The notes under the pieces: model-generated
Told to the model about the DNA's origin: nothing
What the model saw: the letters and a program-made list of their open reading frames with translations, nothing else
Databases searched by the model: none
Program-made: the position numbers and the translations under genes
Assembly (NCBI GenBank): GCA_024734495.1
Contig: JALMQS010000089.1
Coordinates: 6,212,420-6,276,419 of the forward strand
DNA length: 64,000 bases
Source: Forficula auricularia
Taxonomy: Eukaryota; Arthropoda; Insecta; Dermaptera; Forficulidae
Reading direction: 5' to 3'
In this document: positions 34,830-46,372 of the stretch, piece after piece
Layout: each line of letters begins with the position of its first letter
Position numbering within the stretch: the stretch's first letter is position 1

Positions 34830-35895
34830 ATGTGGTGAAAACCCCGGGAATAAGGAAGAAACCCCCATGGTTTTGTGAAGAAATTAAACTCTTGTCCGAA
34901 AGAAAAAGGAAAGAATTCTTACAATTTATATCATCGGGAACAACTACGTTATATAACATCTATAAATCAATTAGAAACGAGGTTAATATAAATTTAAAGG
35001 GAAGCATACACGAAAAATTTGAAAAGAGATTTCTATGGCCAGCAAAGAAAAATATGGCGAATGATACAAAACCAAAAAAAAAGAGATCTTAGAGTATGTA
35101 ATCCCACATAACATAGACGAAAAAACATGGATGGAATATTTTGAGAATCTGTATGCAGGAACACCAGAGGAATCTGACAGAAGCGATCGGGGAAATTCGT
35201 GTGTAGCTGTAACAAAAATTCAGATTGATAACACGTTAAAGACGTTAAAAAACAGGAAATCTGCTGGCGAAGACGATAATGAATGAAATCATTGGAGAAA
35301 TCAAAAACCTAAAAGAATATTTCCTAGGGGACGAGAACTTAACTCACAATATCTAAATCACCATTCTGATGTAAACTCCAACTATACGATACGATTGTCG
35401 AATAGATAATGTCATTCACGTATCTTGGGATCCAAGTGACCTCTCATCGAGACCTAGAAACAGAGGTAAAACATCAGGCCTCAAAAATAAAATATTGGGT
35501 TGCCTTAACAGTGCAATCTGGTCAAGCAATATTTAAGAACAAAGGCCAAAGTACGAGTCTACAAAACCATGGTACGTCCAATATTAACATACGCAGCTGA
35601 GACAAGACCCGTGACTGCAAAAACTTCTCAATTATTGGAAACGACTGAAATGAAGACATTACGAATGATAATGAACGTGACCAGGCTCGATAGAATGAAG
35701 AGTGAAGATATTAGAGAAAAATGTGGAATACAAAAGATGGGAGAATGGATCAAGAGAAGAAGAACAGAATGGTACGCAAATGTGGGAAGAATGCCAAAAG
35801 ACCGACTGGTAAAGAAAGTAATGACGAACAAGCCGGTCGGAATAAGAAGTAGAGGTCGTCCCAAGAAGAGATGGTATGACGAAACAAACCTATAG
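34830..35895 (+). pseudogene. Non-LTR retrotransposon fragment with internal deletion
   Basis: 34832-35092 encodes the pre-RT linker (KKPPWFCEEIKLLSERKRKE, YNIYKSIRNEVNINLKG). After frameshifts and loss of most of the RT, 35409-35895 gives SFTYLGIQVTSHRDLETEV, MVRPILTYAAETRPVTAKTS, SEDIREKCGIQKMGEWIKRR and ends RSRGRPKKRWYDE. It is the same family as 17756-19145 by the shared TYLGIQ(I/V)TSH and TYAAETRP blocks. Confidence 0.9.
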
Positions 35896-37157
35896 ATTTA
35901 AAAACAAGAAGAAGATCAAGATGGGTAAAGCATCATCATTGAAAAAATATCTTGCATATTTTTTCTCTTCCCCGTTTGTCCTAAAATACACACAAACTTT
36001 ATTTTTTTCGAATTTTTTATTTTATTTCACATTGTCAATTATAAAATGAAAATATTTTGAAAAGCATTTAATGAACGAATGGCCGATTCCTAAAGGTATT
36101 CTTTATGTCTGGTCTGCACTGAATCTACACCTGATGAACGTACAAAGATGAAATTTCGGGAACTATATTAGCTCCATATAAAATTTATACTAACAATCTG
36201 GCCTCGAAAACTCGGATTTCGGGACTAGAAAAGATCCGGTGCATCTGGTCACCTTAAATATACATTTTGATTCTATTGGAAATAAAATTGTATATTTTAT
36301 TTTTAAGCTTGAATGTGATCAATACAATTTTTTCATGATTATTTTTAATAACAATTTCCAATGCATTTTTTTTATCTTTGTTATAAATGCTAGTGACCTG
36401 GTAAAATTGTTATTTTAAAATTTTAAAGATGATGTAGAAATTTTTATCTTCTCTATGAAGAAAAAACCCTTTATAATTTATTTCTTTTGATCTTTAATCT
36501 TCCAAATGCTACCTGATTATTATAAGAATAGCATAGTTTTCCACAATTAGTGCCAAGGGAAATCTTTTTAACTTAATGCTCCCAAACAAGTCTTCGAAAG
36601 CGTTTGCAGGCAGGCGCTATTCCGAAGAATGCCAATTAATACTTAGAAAAATCGTATTTGTAGATTATTAGCTTCAATTTAGAATAGGGGAAAAAAATAT
36701 GAAATCAAAATCTTGCGATTTCATTCGTTTCTTTATTTATCATTAAAAGAAATAGTTCATTTATTTTATTTTTTATTTTTACTAGGTTAATATTTAAAAA
36801 AAATTAATGCATTTTAAATAGAAAAAACAAAAAAAATAAATTATTGTATCTTAGAAGGAGAGATAAAGCACAAAATTTGGATTAATGATATATTCAGTAG
36901 AATCTTTTTTGAACATTCACGGCATTCCAAAACATTCCTCTCGAGTGGATAACATTAATATGTGATAATAATTTGAAAAATTAAGATATGTAGTCCAAAA
37001 GCTAGAAGCTTATTCAATTAAAAACGTTTTTATTTTATATTTAAAACGGTTATACATTCCATCGGTAGGAGGTAATATATTGATTATAAAATAATCAATA
37101 AAATGATGGAATTTAGTGCATGAATATGAGAGGGACGCATTTCTTCTTTATCCTAGC
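35896..37157. other. No gene seen
   Basis: AT-rich DNA without recognisable frames or terminal repeats. Confidence 0.5.
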
Positions 37158-38507
37158 CATAGAGTAATATAGAGTGGAAGGCTCCATAATGAGCCAATGT
37201 ATTTTAGCATATACGAGTTAGAGAGCTCTCTGGCGAGTCCGGGGCAAATTTTGGTGAGATTATCAAGAGTAAAAAATACGCTTATACCGGGTGATTTTTT
37301 TTTTATCTTGAGACAGTCTTATAACTCAAAAACAGTGCATTATATAGAAAAAGTTTCAAATAAAAGTTTATTTATATCAGGGGTGGGGGGGGGGGGGGAA
37401 TTAAACTGCGCTATTGTTTGTCGACCTAGAACGGGCTTTCATGGGTATTTCGAGGTCAACTTCCGTTTTTTAAATGGAAACCTATATGTTTCTGTACATA
37501 TTCTGAATCTAAAAAAAAAAAAAACTGAACAACTTTTGTTAAAACTATTTTTTTATACCACATCAAATAATAAAAAATATTAAATCAATTAGATCTCAAA
37601 AAAAAAAAATTATAATAATTATTTTTGACAATCATTCAACTTAATTATCAAATAATAATGATCAAATATTTAATTATTTAATAAAAGTTGTTCAGTTGTT
37701 TTTGTAGATTCAGAATATGTACAGAAATATATAATTTTTTTTTTAAATTTATTATAGGCAATCAGAAATTACATATTTACAGGATATTTCTATGAGCCAA
37801 TTTTCTATTCGAAATATTTACAATAGTTACAAGGTAGTCGCCTATGAGACTAGACAAGATAATGAAAAAAAAAAATTATATAAATTTGTTATTATTCAGG
37901 ATCGTGGAGATCCTGGGGCCATCTTCTTTCGGGGATCCACACAAATGAGTGGAGGGTCTGATTAGGGTGCGATGCCAATTTTCCAACGTGAATGTTGGCT
38001 CTTTTTCTGACGTCTTCTTCCACATAGGGCACTTGAAGATCTTCGTGGAGTATTTTATTTGAAATAAACCAATGTGCATCAGTACTTATTCTAAAGAATT
38101 TTGACAGGAATTTCTGTATTATATTTACATTGGACTTACATGAGCAGCCCCATAGCTCAATTCCGTAGATCCAAATAGGACATATAGTTTCATTTAAAAA
38201 ACGGAAGTTGACCTCGAAATACCCATGAAGGCTTGTTCTGGGTCGACAAACAATAGCGTAGTTTAATTACCCCCCTGATATAAATAAACTTTTTTTTGAA
38301 ACTTTTTTTCATATAAAACTGTCTCAAGATAAAAAAACTCACCCGGTATATATATAACATAAAGGATATGTATATTTTATCTATGACAAAGGCTTTGAAT
38401 GTTCTATGATCTTTGGATAGCTCTTAAGAACTAAGAGTTTGCTAAGTGCAGTCGCTAGAGAGCGCTTTTTCGATATACGGTAGCCTTCCACTCTATATTA
38501 CTCTATG
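37158..38507. mobile_element. hAT element (1350 bp)
   Basis: Terminal inverted repeats CATAGAGTAATATAGAGTGG and the inverse, extending 26 bp to GGCT. Perfect 8-bp target duplications ATCCTAGC lie at 37150-37157 and 38508-38515. No transposase. The interior is occupied by a second TIR element. Confidence 0.92.
37286..38347. mobile_element. Nested TIR element with ACCGGGTGA ends
   Basis: The ends ACCGGGTGATTTTTTTTTTA and the inverse (ending CTCACCCGGT) extend to about 190-bp arms that include TCGACC(T/C)AGAACGGGCTT-like and CGAGGTCAACTTCCGTTTTT sequence in inverse. An inner inverted pair (GTTGTTCAGTTG-type) lies near 37520 and 37690. Flanks are TAT/ATA. Non-coding. Confidence 0.8.
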
Positions 38508-39464
38508 ATCCTAGCCTCTTATTTTAAAAATTAAAATCGAAAATATCTACCTATATATTTTTAATCGAGAATTTGTTTAAGTAATTTGTTTTTATAATTT
38601 TTTCGCTTTTAATGGAAAAATGGGTTCTCGTGCTTGAAAGGTTTATTGGCCACTCGCAATCGTTCTCATGCCTTAACTGTATATAATTATGTAATCTCGG
38701 GACATGATATGACCATCTGAGTTCTATAAATTAATATTCATTGTTATATATATATATAAATGGGTTAGAGGAAACATAATAAAATGAATAAAAATATAAC
38801 TTGCATCCGTCCTCCAGCGCGCAGTATTTCTTATCTTCAGTCCCGAGATATCTCTCAAACCTGTGCATTAAATATATAATTATATATATATACTCATAAT
38901 AATAAATTAAGTAATGAAAATAAAATATAATTATATAATGATATTATAAACGTACACCAAATATTCCGCGTCCAAACACGATTTGTAAATAAAGCACGCA
39001 ATTTTGTATACTTAAGCACCAAATATATTTAAATACACAGATATTGTTTATCAAGCTTTATATAATGTGTATGTTGTTGAATTGTTCATTAAAATATTTT
39101 TTCTGTCTAAATGTACATTTTTTACATCCCGTAGAATTCAAAAATCCTTAACCATCTTTAAATCCTTCATTTTTCCAATTCACTCGGTGATCCATCCAAA
39201 TGTCTAGCGGGCTATACGCGAAATGACGTTGGATTGTAGCTAGGTGGATTACATCTTTTTCTCTCTTGGTCCAGACTTAATACTCCGCAGACTCCAATAG
39301 CGTAATCCGCAGTAGTCTCGCGAGATAAAAATATCTCTTTTTTTCAAATCAGCGCGGTCAAAATAATTCTTGTTAACGTATCAATTATTCTTTGATATAT
39401 TAATGAGATAATTAAAATTTATCCTTCATCAGGGTTTATTTGTGTAGTAAGCCCGTTATAAATA
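38508..39464. other. AT-rich stretch with a partial satellite-like repeat
   Basis: No gene. 39168-39425 is a partial copy of the element at 12917-13903, with GACTCCAATAGCGTAATCCG and CAGTAGTCTCGCG. The remainder is unassigned. Confidence 0.6.
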
Positions 39465-39953
39465 CAATGAGTGGCCAAATTATTATACTCATTTGAAAAA
39501 TTATATCTTTCATACGTTTTTAAGGGTTTAGCTTACAATTAAACCCATAATATCGTTTCAATTGTATACTTTATGGGTTTATTAGCTTTTAGGACAATAC
39601 AAATACAATTTTAATATTTCGTGAATCCTCCCTTTCGAGCAATCACATTTTGTATGTGCTGCGGCAATGCTGGCAATCCATTTTTTGGCTATTTCTTCAA
39701 GTGAAGGTGTATTGTGCCATGCTTTAATAATATTTTCTACCAAGTCCCCTTTTGTTAGTAATTATTTTATCTTTGCAAATTTCTTTTTTTAAGGGCGCCC
39801 ATACATTTTTGATCGGGTTGAGGTCTGGCGAGTTGCCAAGCCAGTCCAAAAGGCTTATTAGACTAGATTACTACTAAGTTTTTTTGAAAAGTTTGAATAA
39901 AATAAATTTACTTGATAAAAATTATTTGAGTATAATAATTTGGCCACACACTG
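39465..39953 (-). mobile_element. Deleted Tc1-like transposon
   Basis: TIRs CAATGAGTGGCCAAATTATT (ATACTCA) and the inverse (ending CCAAATTATTATACTCA on the minus strand), flanked by TA. Inside, minus-strand coding remnants read DWLGNSPDLNPIKNVWAPLK, then PSLEEIAKKWIASIAAA-like and CDCSKGRIHEILK-like stretches with frameshifts. This is the C-terminal catalytic segment of a Tc1 transposase (the GNSPDLNPIEN.W box). Most of the gene is deleted. Confidence 0.88.
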
Positions 39954-40082
39954 TATCCATAACACTCGTGGTATTCAAATCAGTAGTTCTCGATCTAATG
40001 TACCCGTATACCAACGGTGGTAAGTAGATAATTCCCGGATGGTACACGAGATTATACCAAATTTAAAAACTTTAGTATTTAT
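39954..40082. other. Flank with possible hAT terminus
   Basis: CAGTAGTTCTCGATCTAATG near 39982 resembles a hAT end, but the partner end is absent. The segment ends with the left target duplication GTATTTAT (40075-40082) of the next element. Confidence 0.4.
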
Positions 40083-40614
40083 CAGAGGCGTAACTAGCGA
40101 ACTTGGCGCCTACGGCCAACTATATCTACGGCGCCTAAACAGAGTAAAATGTAGTTAAGAATATACATACATCAATATTTTGTTAAGGGAGAATGGTGTG
40201 GGTTCTTAGTGAAATATTTTAAATAAAGATAAAAAAATTTTGAAAAATTTAAGAAACTTTAAAATATAAAATACTAGGTAGGTTTCACAAGAATAAATAT
40301 TTCCTCTGTGAACTTCCGAAGATGGGCTCATACCCCGAAATATATATAGAGTCGTGATGAACAAGCATCATGTCTTATTTTTGTGAAACCTACCTAGTAT
40401 TTTAAATTTTAAAAAGTTTCTTAAAATTCTCTTATCTTTATACATCAATATCGTCTCTATTTTGCAAAAAATAATTTTTAAGAAAAAAATAAAAACCGAC
40501 TTCAAAAAATTAAATGCAACAAATAAAATACACTAAAAGGTATAAAATAATTATTTAATAGAGTAAAGGGTGTGTAGTTTCACAGTGAATGAAATAAAAC
40601 TCAAAGAGGTTTAT

Positions 40615-40661
40615 ACAAACTCAATATATTTCGGATTATTAGTCCATCATCAGGAGTTTAC
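40615..40661 (-). ncRNA. Hammerhead ribozyme motif, left end of CRIPT element
   Basis: The minus strand from 40661 reads GTAAACTC, CTGATGA, T, GGA-ctaataa-TCC (stem II), GAAA, TATATT, GAGTTTG. AAACTC and GAGTTT pair as a 6-bp stem I. AUAUAU would be a loopless palindromic stem III, and the cleavable triplet would be AUU. One extra U lies between the core box and stem II. It is the mirror of 46232-46277. Confidence 0.75.
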
Positions 40662-41630
40662 AGGTTAAAAACTAATAATAATTGAACGAGTGGTCGCCAT
40701 TCTTGACATTCAAATCATGGTTACCAATATAACAAAATATAACATTCAAATCTTACACAAGAAAAAAACCAATGAAAATTTAAAATTTAAAAAATTTAAA
40801 AAATTGTTTTACAAAGATTTTTCTTTTTTAATTATAAAATATATAAATGTAAATATAAGAAATCTAAGTAAATATGAATATTAATATAAATAAAAATTAC
40901 AAGTATAAATATAAAGTCTTTTTAGAATTAAATTAGAAAGTAAAATTACAAATTTAAGTCATAGACACAAAATTAATTATAAATATCAGTTTACAAATAA
41001 GCCTAAATAACATATAGAGATGAAGAATTAAGATAAAATATAATAGGGATAAATTAGATGAGATGGATTGCAATATACAACAATTTTTGTGGTTGTCTCA
41101 TATATCAAAGTGTCAAATCAAATCAAAAATCAAAAATTGTTGTATATTGTAATTTATCTCATCTAATTTATCCCTATTATATTTTATCTTAATTCTTAGT
41201 TGCTTCAGGGAAGTGCCGAAACGTTTTTCCTAATTTTCAATAAATTCTGGTCCATTGGAATCTTTTCATATTTATTTTTTTATTTTTACAATAAAAAATA
41301 AAATAGAGACCCAGACCCATAAATTAAAGCTTGTACAGAGTCAAGAAAAACTAGTTATGGCACTGGATACAATTAGACAAGTATGATAAATTAGTCATTT
41401 TTTAAATAAATGTTTAATAAAATAATTTAATTGATTAAAAAATGTATGTATAGAATTAGAAATTGAATAGAGAACCATTAAATAGTATATAAATTTTTCT
41501 CTATCTGTGGTGTTAAGAAATTTTTAGAAAAAAATAAATCTCTTTTTTCAAGTGAGATTGTTCTTTAAATATTATATTTAATGATTTTCAATCATTAAAA
41601 TTCATATAATATTATATAAATGTGTAAAAC

Positions 41631-41932
41631 TTATGTGGATGATTGTTTATAGTTTTTAGTATCGAGTAATTTTTTACCACACATTGCACAAATTCCTTTT
41701 TTATATGCACAAGCCTGACAATAATGTGAACCGACTTGGTGTACCTTTTGTCTGCAGATTTTACATGTTTCAAATTTGGCCGTATAAGGATTAAAACGTG
41801 ATCGATTTCCAGATATAGCCTTATTTTCATTAACTTTTCTTCCTCCAGATTCAACGGTATTCCTAGCTCCAGATTTCCAGGGATCCGGAGTAATTATTTT
41901 ACCCAGTTTTTTTGGCACTTATCACAAACCAT
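41631..41932 (-). pseudogene. CRIPT: CRIPT copy 1, one-base frameshift
   Basis: Identical in sense to the intact copy, except that the A-run after the TGCC of codons 7-8 has 7 instead of 8 bases, shifting the frame. From codon 10 on the protein matches (KLGKIITPDPWKSGARN ... CAMCGKKLLDTKNYKQ). The same one-base loss is in copy 3. A homopolymer sequencing error is an alternative to real mutation. Confidence 0.88.
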
Positions 41933-43137
41933 ATTTATTTAGCTAAAAAAGAAATCATCAATTATTTTCAAATTAGTAAATCATGTATCGGTTAATAGAC
42001 TAAAGGGTGTGTAGTTTCACAGTGAATGAAATAAAACTCAAAGAGGTTTATACAAACTCAATATATTTCGGATTATTAAGGAGTTTACAAGTCAATACTA
42101 ATAATAATTGAACGAGTGGTCGCCATTCTTGACATTCAAATCATGGTCACCAATATAACAAAATATAACATTCAAATCTTACACAAGAAAAACACCAATG
42201 AAAATTTAAAATTTAAAAAATTTAAAAAATTGTTTTACAAAGATTTTTCTTTTTTAATTATAAAATATATAAATGTAAATATAAGAAATCTAAGTAAATA
42301 TGAATATTAATATAAATAAAAATTACAAGTATAAATATAAAGTCTTTTTAGAATTAAATTAGAAAGTAAAATTACAAATTTAAGTCATAGACACAAAATT
42401 AATTATAAATATCAGTTTACAAATAAGCCTAAATAACATATAGAGATGAAGAATTAAGATAAAATATAATAGGGATAAATTAGATGAGATAAATTACAAT
42501 ATACAACAATTTTTGATTTTTGATTTGATTTGACATTTTGATATATGAGATAACCACAAAAATTGTTGTATATTGTAATTTATCTCATCTAATTTATCCC
42601 TATTATATTTTATCTTAATTCTTCATCTCTATATGTTATTTAGGCTTATTTGTAAACTGATATTTATAATTAATTTTGTGTCTATGACTTAAATTTGTAA
42701 TTTTACTTTCTAATTTAGTTCTAGAAAGACTTTATATTTATACTTGTAATTTTTATTTATATTAATATTCATATTTACTTAGATTTCTTATATTTACATT
42801 TATATATTTTATAATTAAAAAAGAAAAATCTTTGTAAAACAATTTTTAAATTTTTAAATTTTAAATTTTCATTGGTGTTTTTCTTGTGTAAGATTTGAAT
42901 GTTATATTTTGTTATATTGGTAACCATGATTTGAATGTCAAGAATGGCGACCACTCGTTCAATTATTATTAGTATTGACTTGTAAACTCCTTAATAATCC
43001 GAAATATATTGAGTTTGTATAAACCTCTTTGAGTTTTATTTCATTCACTGTGAAACTACACACCCTTTAGTCTATTAACCGATACATGATTTACTAATTT
43101 GAAAATAATTGATGATTTCTTTTTTAGCTAAATAAAT

Positions 43138-43440
43138 ATGGTTTGTGATAAGTGCCAAAAAAAACTGGGTAAAATAATTACTCCGGATCCCTGGAAATCT
43201 GGAGCTAGGAATACCGTTGAATCTGGAGGAAGAAAAGTTAATGAAAATAAGGCTATATCTGGAAATCGATCACGTTTTAATCCTTATACGGCCAAATTTG
43301 AAACATGTAAAATCTGCAGACAAAAGGTACACCAAGTCGGTTCACATTATTGTCAGGCTTGTGCATATAAAAAAGGAATTTGTGCAATGTGTGGTAAAAA
43401 ATTACTCGATACTAAAAACTATAAACAATCATCCACATAA
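43138..43440 (+). CDS. CRIPT: CRIPT (cysteine-rich PDZ-binding protein), intact copy 2
   Basis: A 100-codon frame reads MVCDKCQKKLGKIITPDPWK, SGARNTVESGGRKVNENKAI, then KFETCKICRQKVHQVGSHYC, QACAYKKGICAMCGKKLLDT and KNYKQSST. Length and sequence agree with animal CRIPT (about 101 residues). CxxC pairs lie at residues 3-6, 56-59, 70-73 and 82-85. CRIPT is known as a small zinc-binding protein that binds PDZ domains of PSD-95-type scaffolds through its C terminus, and it is also linked to the spliceosome. The end QSST retains a class-I-like S-x-T pattern shifted by one residue from the usual QTSV. The coding region has no intron. TTCTTTTTTAG lies 10 bp upstream of ATG, like a splice acceptor. 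The gene is embedded in a mobile palindrome, so it may be a captured copy rather than the resident gene. Confidence 0.93.
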   Translation: MVCDKCQKKLGKIITPDPWKSGARNTVESGGRKVNENKAISGNRSRFNPYTAKFETCKICRQKVHQVGSHYCQACAYKKGICAMCGKKLLDTKNYKQSST

Positions 43441-44547
43441 GTTTTACACATTTATATAATATTATATGAATTTTAATGATTGAAAATCATTAAATATAAT
43501 ATTTAAAGAACAATCTCACTTGAAAAAGAGATTTATTTTTTTCTAAAAATTTCTTAACACCACAGATAGAGAAAAATTTATATACTATTTAATGGTTCTC
43601 TATTCAATTTCTAATTCTATACATACATTTTTTAATCAATTAAATTATTTTATTAAACATTTATTTAAAAAATGACTAATTTATCATACTTGTCTAATTG
43701 TATCCAGTGCCATAACTAGTTTTTCTTGACTCTGTACAAGCTTTAATTTATGGGTCTGGTCTCTATTTTATTTTTTATTGTAAAAATAAAAAAATAAATA
43801 TGAAAAGATTCCAATGGACCAGAATTTATTGAAAATTAGGAAAAACGTTTCGGCACTTCCCTGAAGCAACTAAGAATTAAGATAAAATATAATAGGGATA
43901 AATTACAATATACAACAATTTTTGATTTTTGATTTGATTTGACATTCTGATATATGAGATAACCACAAAAATTGTTGTATATTGTAATTTATCTCATCTA
44001 ATTTATCCCTATTATATTTTATCTTAATTCTTCATCTCTATATGTTATTTAGGCTTATTTGTAAACTGATATTTATAATTAATTTTGTGTCTATGACTTA
44101 AATTTGTAATTTTACTTTCTAATTTAATTCTAAAAAGACTTTATATTTATACTTGTAATTTTTATTTATATTAATATTCATATTTACTTAGATTTCTTAT
44201 ATTTACATTTATATATTTTATAATTAAAAATGAAAAATCTTTGTAAAACAATTTTTTAAATTTTTTAAATTTAAATTTTCATTGGTGTTTTTCTTGTGTA
44301 AGATTTGAATGTTATATTTTGTTATATTGGTAACCATGATTTGAATGTCAAGAATGGCGACCACTCGTTCAATTATTATTAGTATTGACTTGTAAACTCC
44401 TTAATAATCCGAAATATATTGAGTTTGTATAAACCTCTTTGAGTTTTATTTCATTCACTGTGAAACTACACACCCTTTAGTCTATTAACCGATACATGAT
44501 TTACTAATTTGAAAATAATTGATGATTTCTTTTTTAGCTAAATAAAT

Positions 44548-44849
44548 ATGGTTTGTGATAAGTGCCAAAAAAACTGGGTAAAATAATTACTCCGGATCCC
44601 TGGAAATCTGGAGCTAGGAATACCGTTGAATCTGGAGGAAGAAAAGTTAATGAAAATAAGGCTATATCTGGAAATCGATCACGTTTTAATCCTTATACGG
44701 CCAAATTTGAAACATGTAAAATCTGCAGACAAAAGGTACACCAAGTCGGTTCACATTATTGTCAGGCTTGTGCATATAAAAAAGGAATTTGTGCAATGTG
44801 TGGTAAAAAATTACTCGATACTAAAAACTATAAACAATCATCCACATAA
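44548..44849 (+). pseudogene. CRIPT: CRIPT copy 3, one-base frameshift
   Basis: Direct repeat of copy 2, including about 400 bp of each flank. Codons 1-8 are followed by a 7-A run, which shifts the frame. The remaining 95 codons (44562-44849) are unchanged. Near identity of flanks shows a recent duplication. Confidence 0.88.
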
Positions 44850-45603
44850 GTTTTACACATTTATATAATATTATATGAATTTTAATGATTGAAAATCATT
44901 AAATATAATATTTAAAGAACAATCTCACTTGAAAAAGAGATTTATTTTTTCTAAAAATTTCTTAACACCACAGATAGAGAAAAATTTATATACTATTTAA
45001 TGGTTCTCTATTCAATTTCTAATTCTATACATACATTTTTTAATCAATTAAATTATTTTATTAAACATTTATTTAAAAAATGACTAATTTATCATACTTG
45101 TCTAATTGTATCCAGTGCCATAACTAGTTTTTCTTGACTCTGTACAAGCTTTAATTTATGGGTCTGGGTCTCTATTTTATTTTTTATTGTAAAAATAAAA
45201 AAATAAATATGAAAAGATTCCAATGGACCAGAATTTATTGAAAATTAGGAAAAACGTTTCGGCACTTCTCTGAAGCAACTAAAATGCTGTCCACACTAAA
45301 GATTTACAAAATTTATAGTCAGTCATCTGTCTTCTTAATTCTGTGATATTTCTCCAGAAGAATTCGCTGGCTTTGAGAGGACTTAGCTTAACAATTGTTC
45401 ATATTGAACAACAGAGCAATAATGTGAAAATATTAATAAGAACAATTTTTATATCAAGGCTCCTTTGACCTGGGCGCTTCCTGACTCTGTACACATGTTG
45501 TATCTCGTATCTGCCTAGTTACGGCACTAGTTATATGTAAAATGTCCATTTTATTATCAATAATTTAATTTTTGTAAATAAAATTCCTAATTGAAGAATT
45601 GTC

Positions 45604-45810
45604 TTAATATTGAATTCCTCTTTCTCTAGGTATAGGCACTCCATGCATTTTCCACATATGTCTATGATATGTATATTTTCTCGACAGCATTTTTCCACAA
45701 AACGAGCAATTTGTTTCTCCAAGATGTTTCTTTCTATGTGATTGTAGTGTTGTTCTATGGGCGTATTGATTACCACAGACAGATGTCACAAAAATATATC
45801 TTGCTGGGAT
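45604..45810 (-). pseudogene. Frameshifted C2H2 zinc-finger terminal exon (lola-like)
   Basis: The minus strand has an acceptor-like TATGTTTTAG just before 45810. It then reads DPSKIYFCDIC, a one-base frameshift, and NQYAHRTTLQSHRKKHLGET, NCSFCGKMLSRKYTYHRHMW and KMHGVPIPRERGIQY with a stop at 45604-45606. Two fingers are recognisable (CxxC...HxxxH and CSFC...HRHMWKMH). This layout, an exon starting a few residues before a two-finger module that ends the protein, is that of alternative 3' exons of BTB zinc-finger genes such as lola. It is broken, and it lies inside the mobile structure. Confidence 0.75.
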
Positions 45811-46231
45811 CTAAAACATACGTAAAGCCAACATTTAGCTTAAGGACGTTCCCTAATATAGCTCAGATGCAGTTCGCTCTTTTCCTACTCGCACATGCGC
45901 AGAAAGGCAAAAATATTTTCACTGCGTTTTTTCTCGGATCTGGCAACATTGCATTCTTACCGACGCTAAAAGACAAAGAATAAAAAAAAACACTTCATGA
46001 AACAGCTCAATGCGAAATTCCATATGAGAACAGTATAGTTAGGTTGAGAATATTTTATAATTAAAAAAGAAAAATCTTTGTAAAACAATTTTTTAAATTT
46101 TTTAAATTTTAAATTTTCATTGGTGTTTTTTCTTGTGTAAGATTTGAATGTTATATTTTGTTATATTGGTAACCATGATTTGAATGTCAAGAATGGCGAC
46201 CACTCGTTCAATTATTATTAGTTTTTAACCT

Positions 46232-46277
46232 GTAAACTCCTGATGATGGACTAATAATCCGAAATATATTGAGTTTG
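46232..46277 (+). ncRNA. Hammerhead ribozyme motif, right end of CRIPT element
   Basis: The plus strand reads GTAAACTC, CTGATGA (46240-46246), T, GGA-ctaataa-TCC, GAAA (46261-46264), TATATT, GAGTTTG. Stem I is AAACTC/GAGTTT (6 bp, perfect). Stem II has 3 bp. Stem III is the palindrome AUAUAU. The predicted cleavage is after AUU at 46270. All core positions (CUGANGA, GAAA, UH) are present, with one extra U before stem II. Confidence 0.78.
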
Positions 46278-46372
46278 TATAAACCTCTTTGAGTTTTATT
46301 TCATTCACTGTGAAACTACACACCCTTTACTCTATTAACTAACATCATGTTTCACCTAAAACCTACACCACT

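Larger units (their letters stand above)
40556..46337. mobile_element. Palindromic CRIPT-carrying element
   Basis: The ends TAATAGAGTAAAGGGTGTGT (AGTTTCACAGTG) and the inverse at 46300-46337 bound a structure of alternating inverted blocks. These are end block forward (40556-41060), CRIPT reversed (41631-41932), end block forward (42001-42535), end block reversed (42545-43075), CRIPT forward (43138-43440), a short palindrome, end block reversed (about 43990-44490), CRIPT forward (44548-44849), a unique part with a zinc-finger exon (45290-46040) and end block reversed (46045-46337). A mini fold-back of the same ends, without cargo, is at 53996-54215. The end block carries a hammerhead core at the two outermost positions only. 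Confidence 0.82.

Noticed and set aside
36130..36170. CTGATGAACG near 36131 as another ribozyme
   Set aside because: No stem II closing on a GAAA box in the right spacing and no inverted partner.
40690..40884. 64-codon frames MVAILDIQIMV... in the CRIPT element end blocks (also 42116)
   Set aside because: Lys/Asn-rich AT translation in a non-coding repeat arm; no homology seen and not kept in other copies.
41206..41235. Additional hammerhead near the CRIPT 3' flank (also 43850 and 45260, minus-strand GCCGAAACGTT)
   Set aside because: GAAACGTT is present but the upstream box reads CTTCAGG, not CUGANGA, so the core cannot be supported.
41612..41854. 80-codon frame repeated three times (also 43217 and 44626)
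   Set aside because: Out-of-frame translation of CRIPT copies; the CRIPT frame itself explains the conservation.
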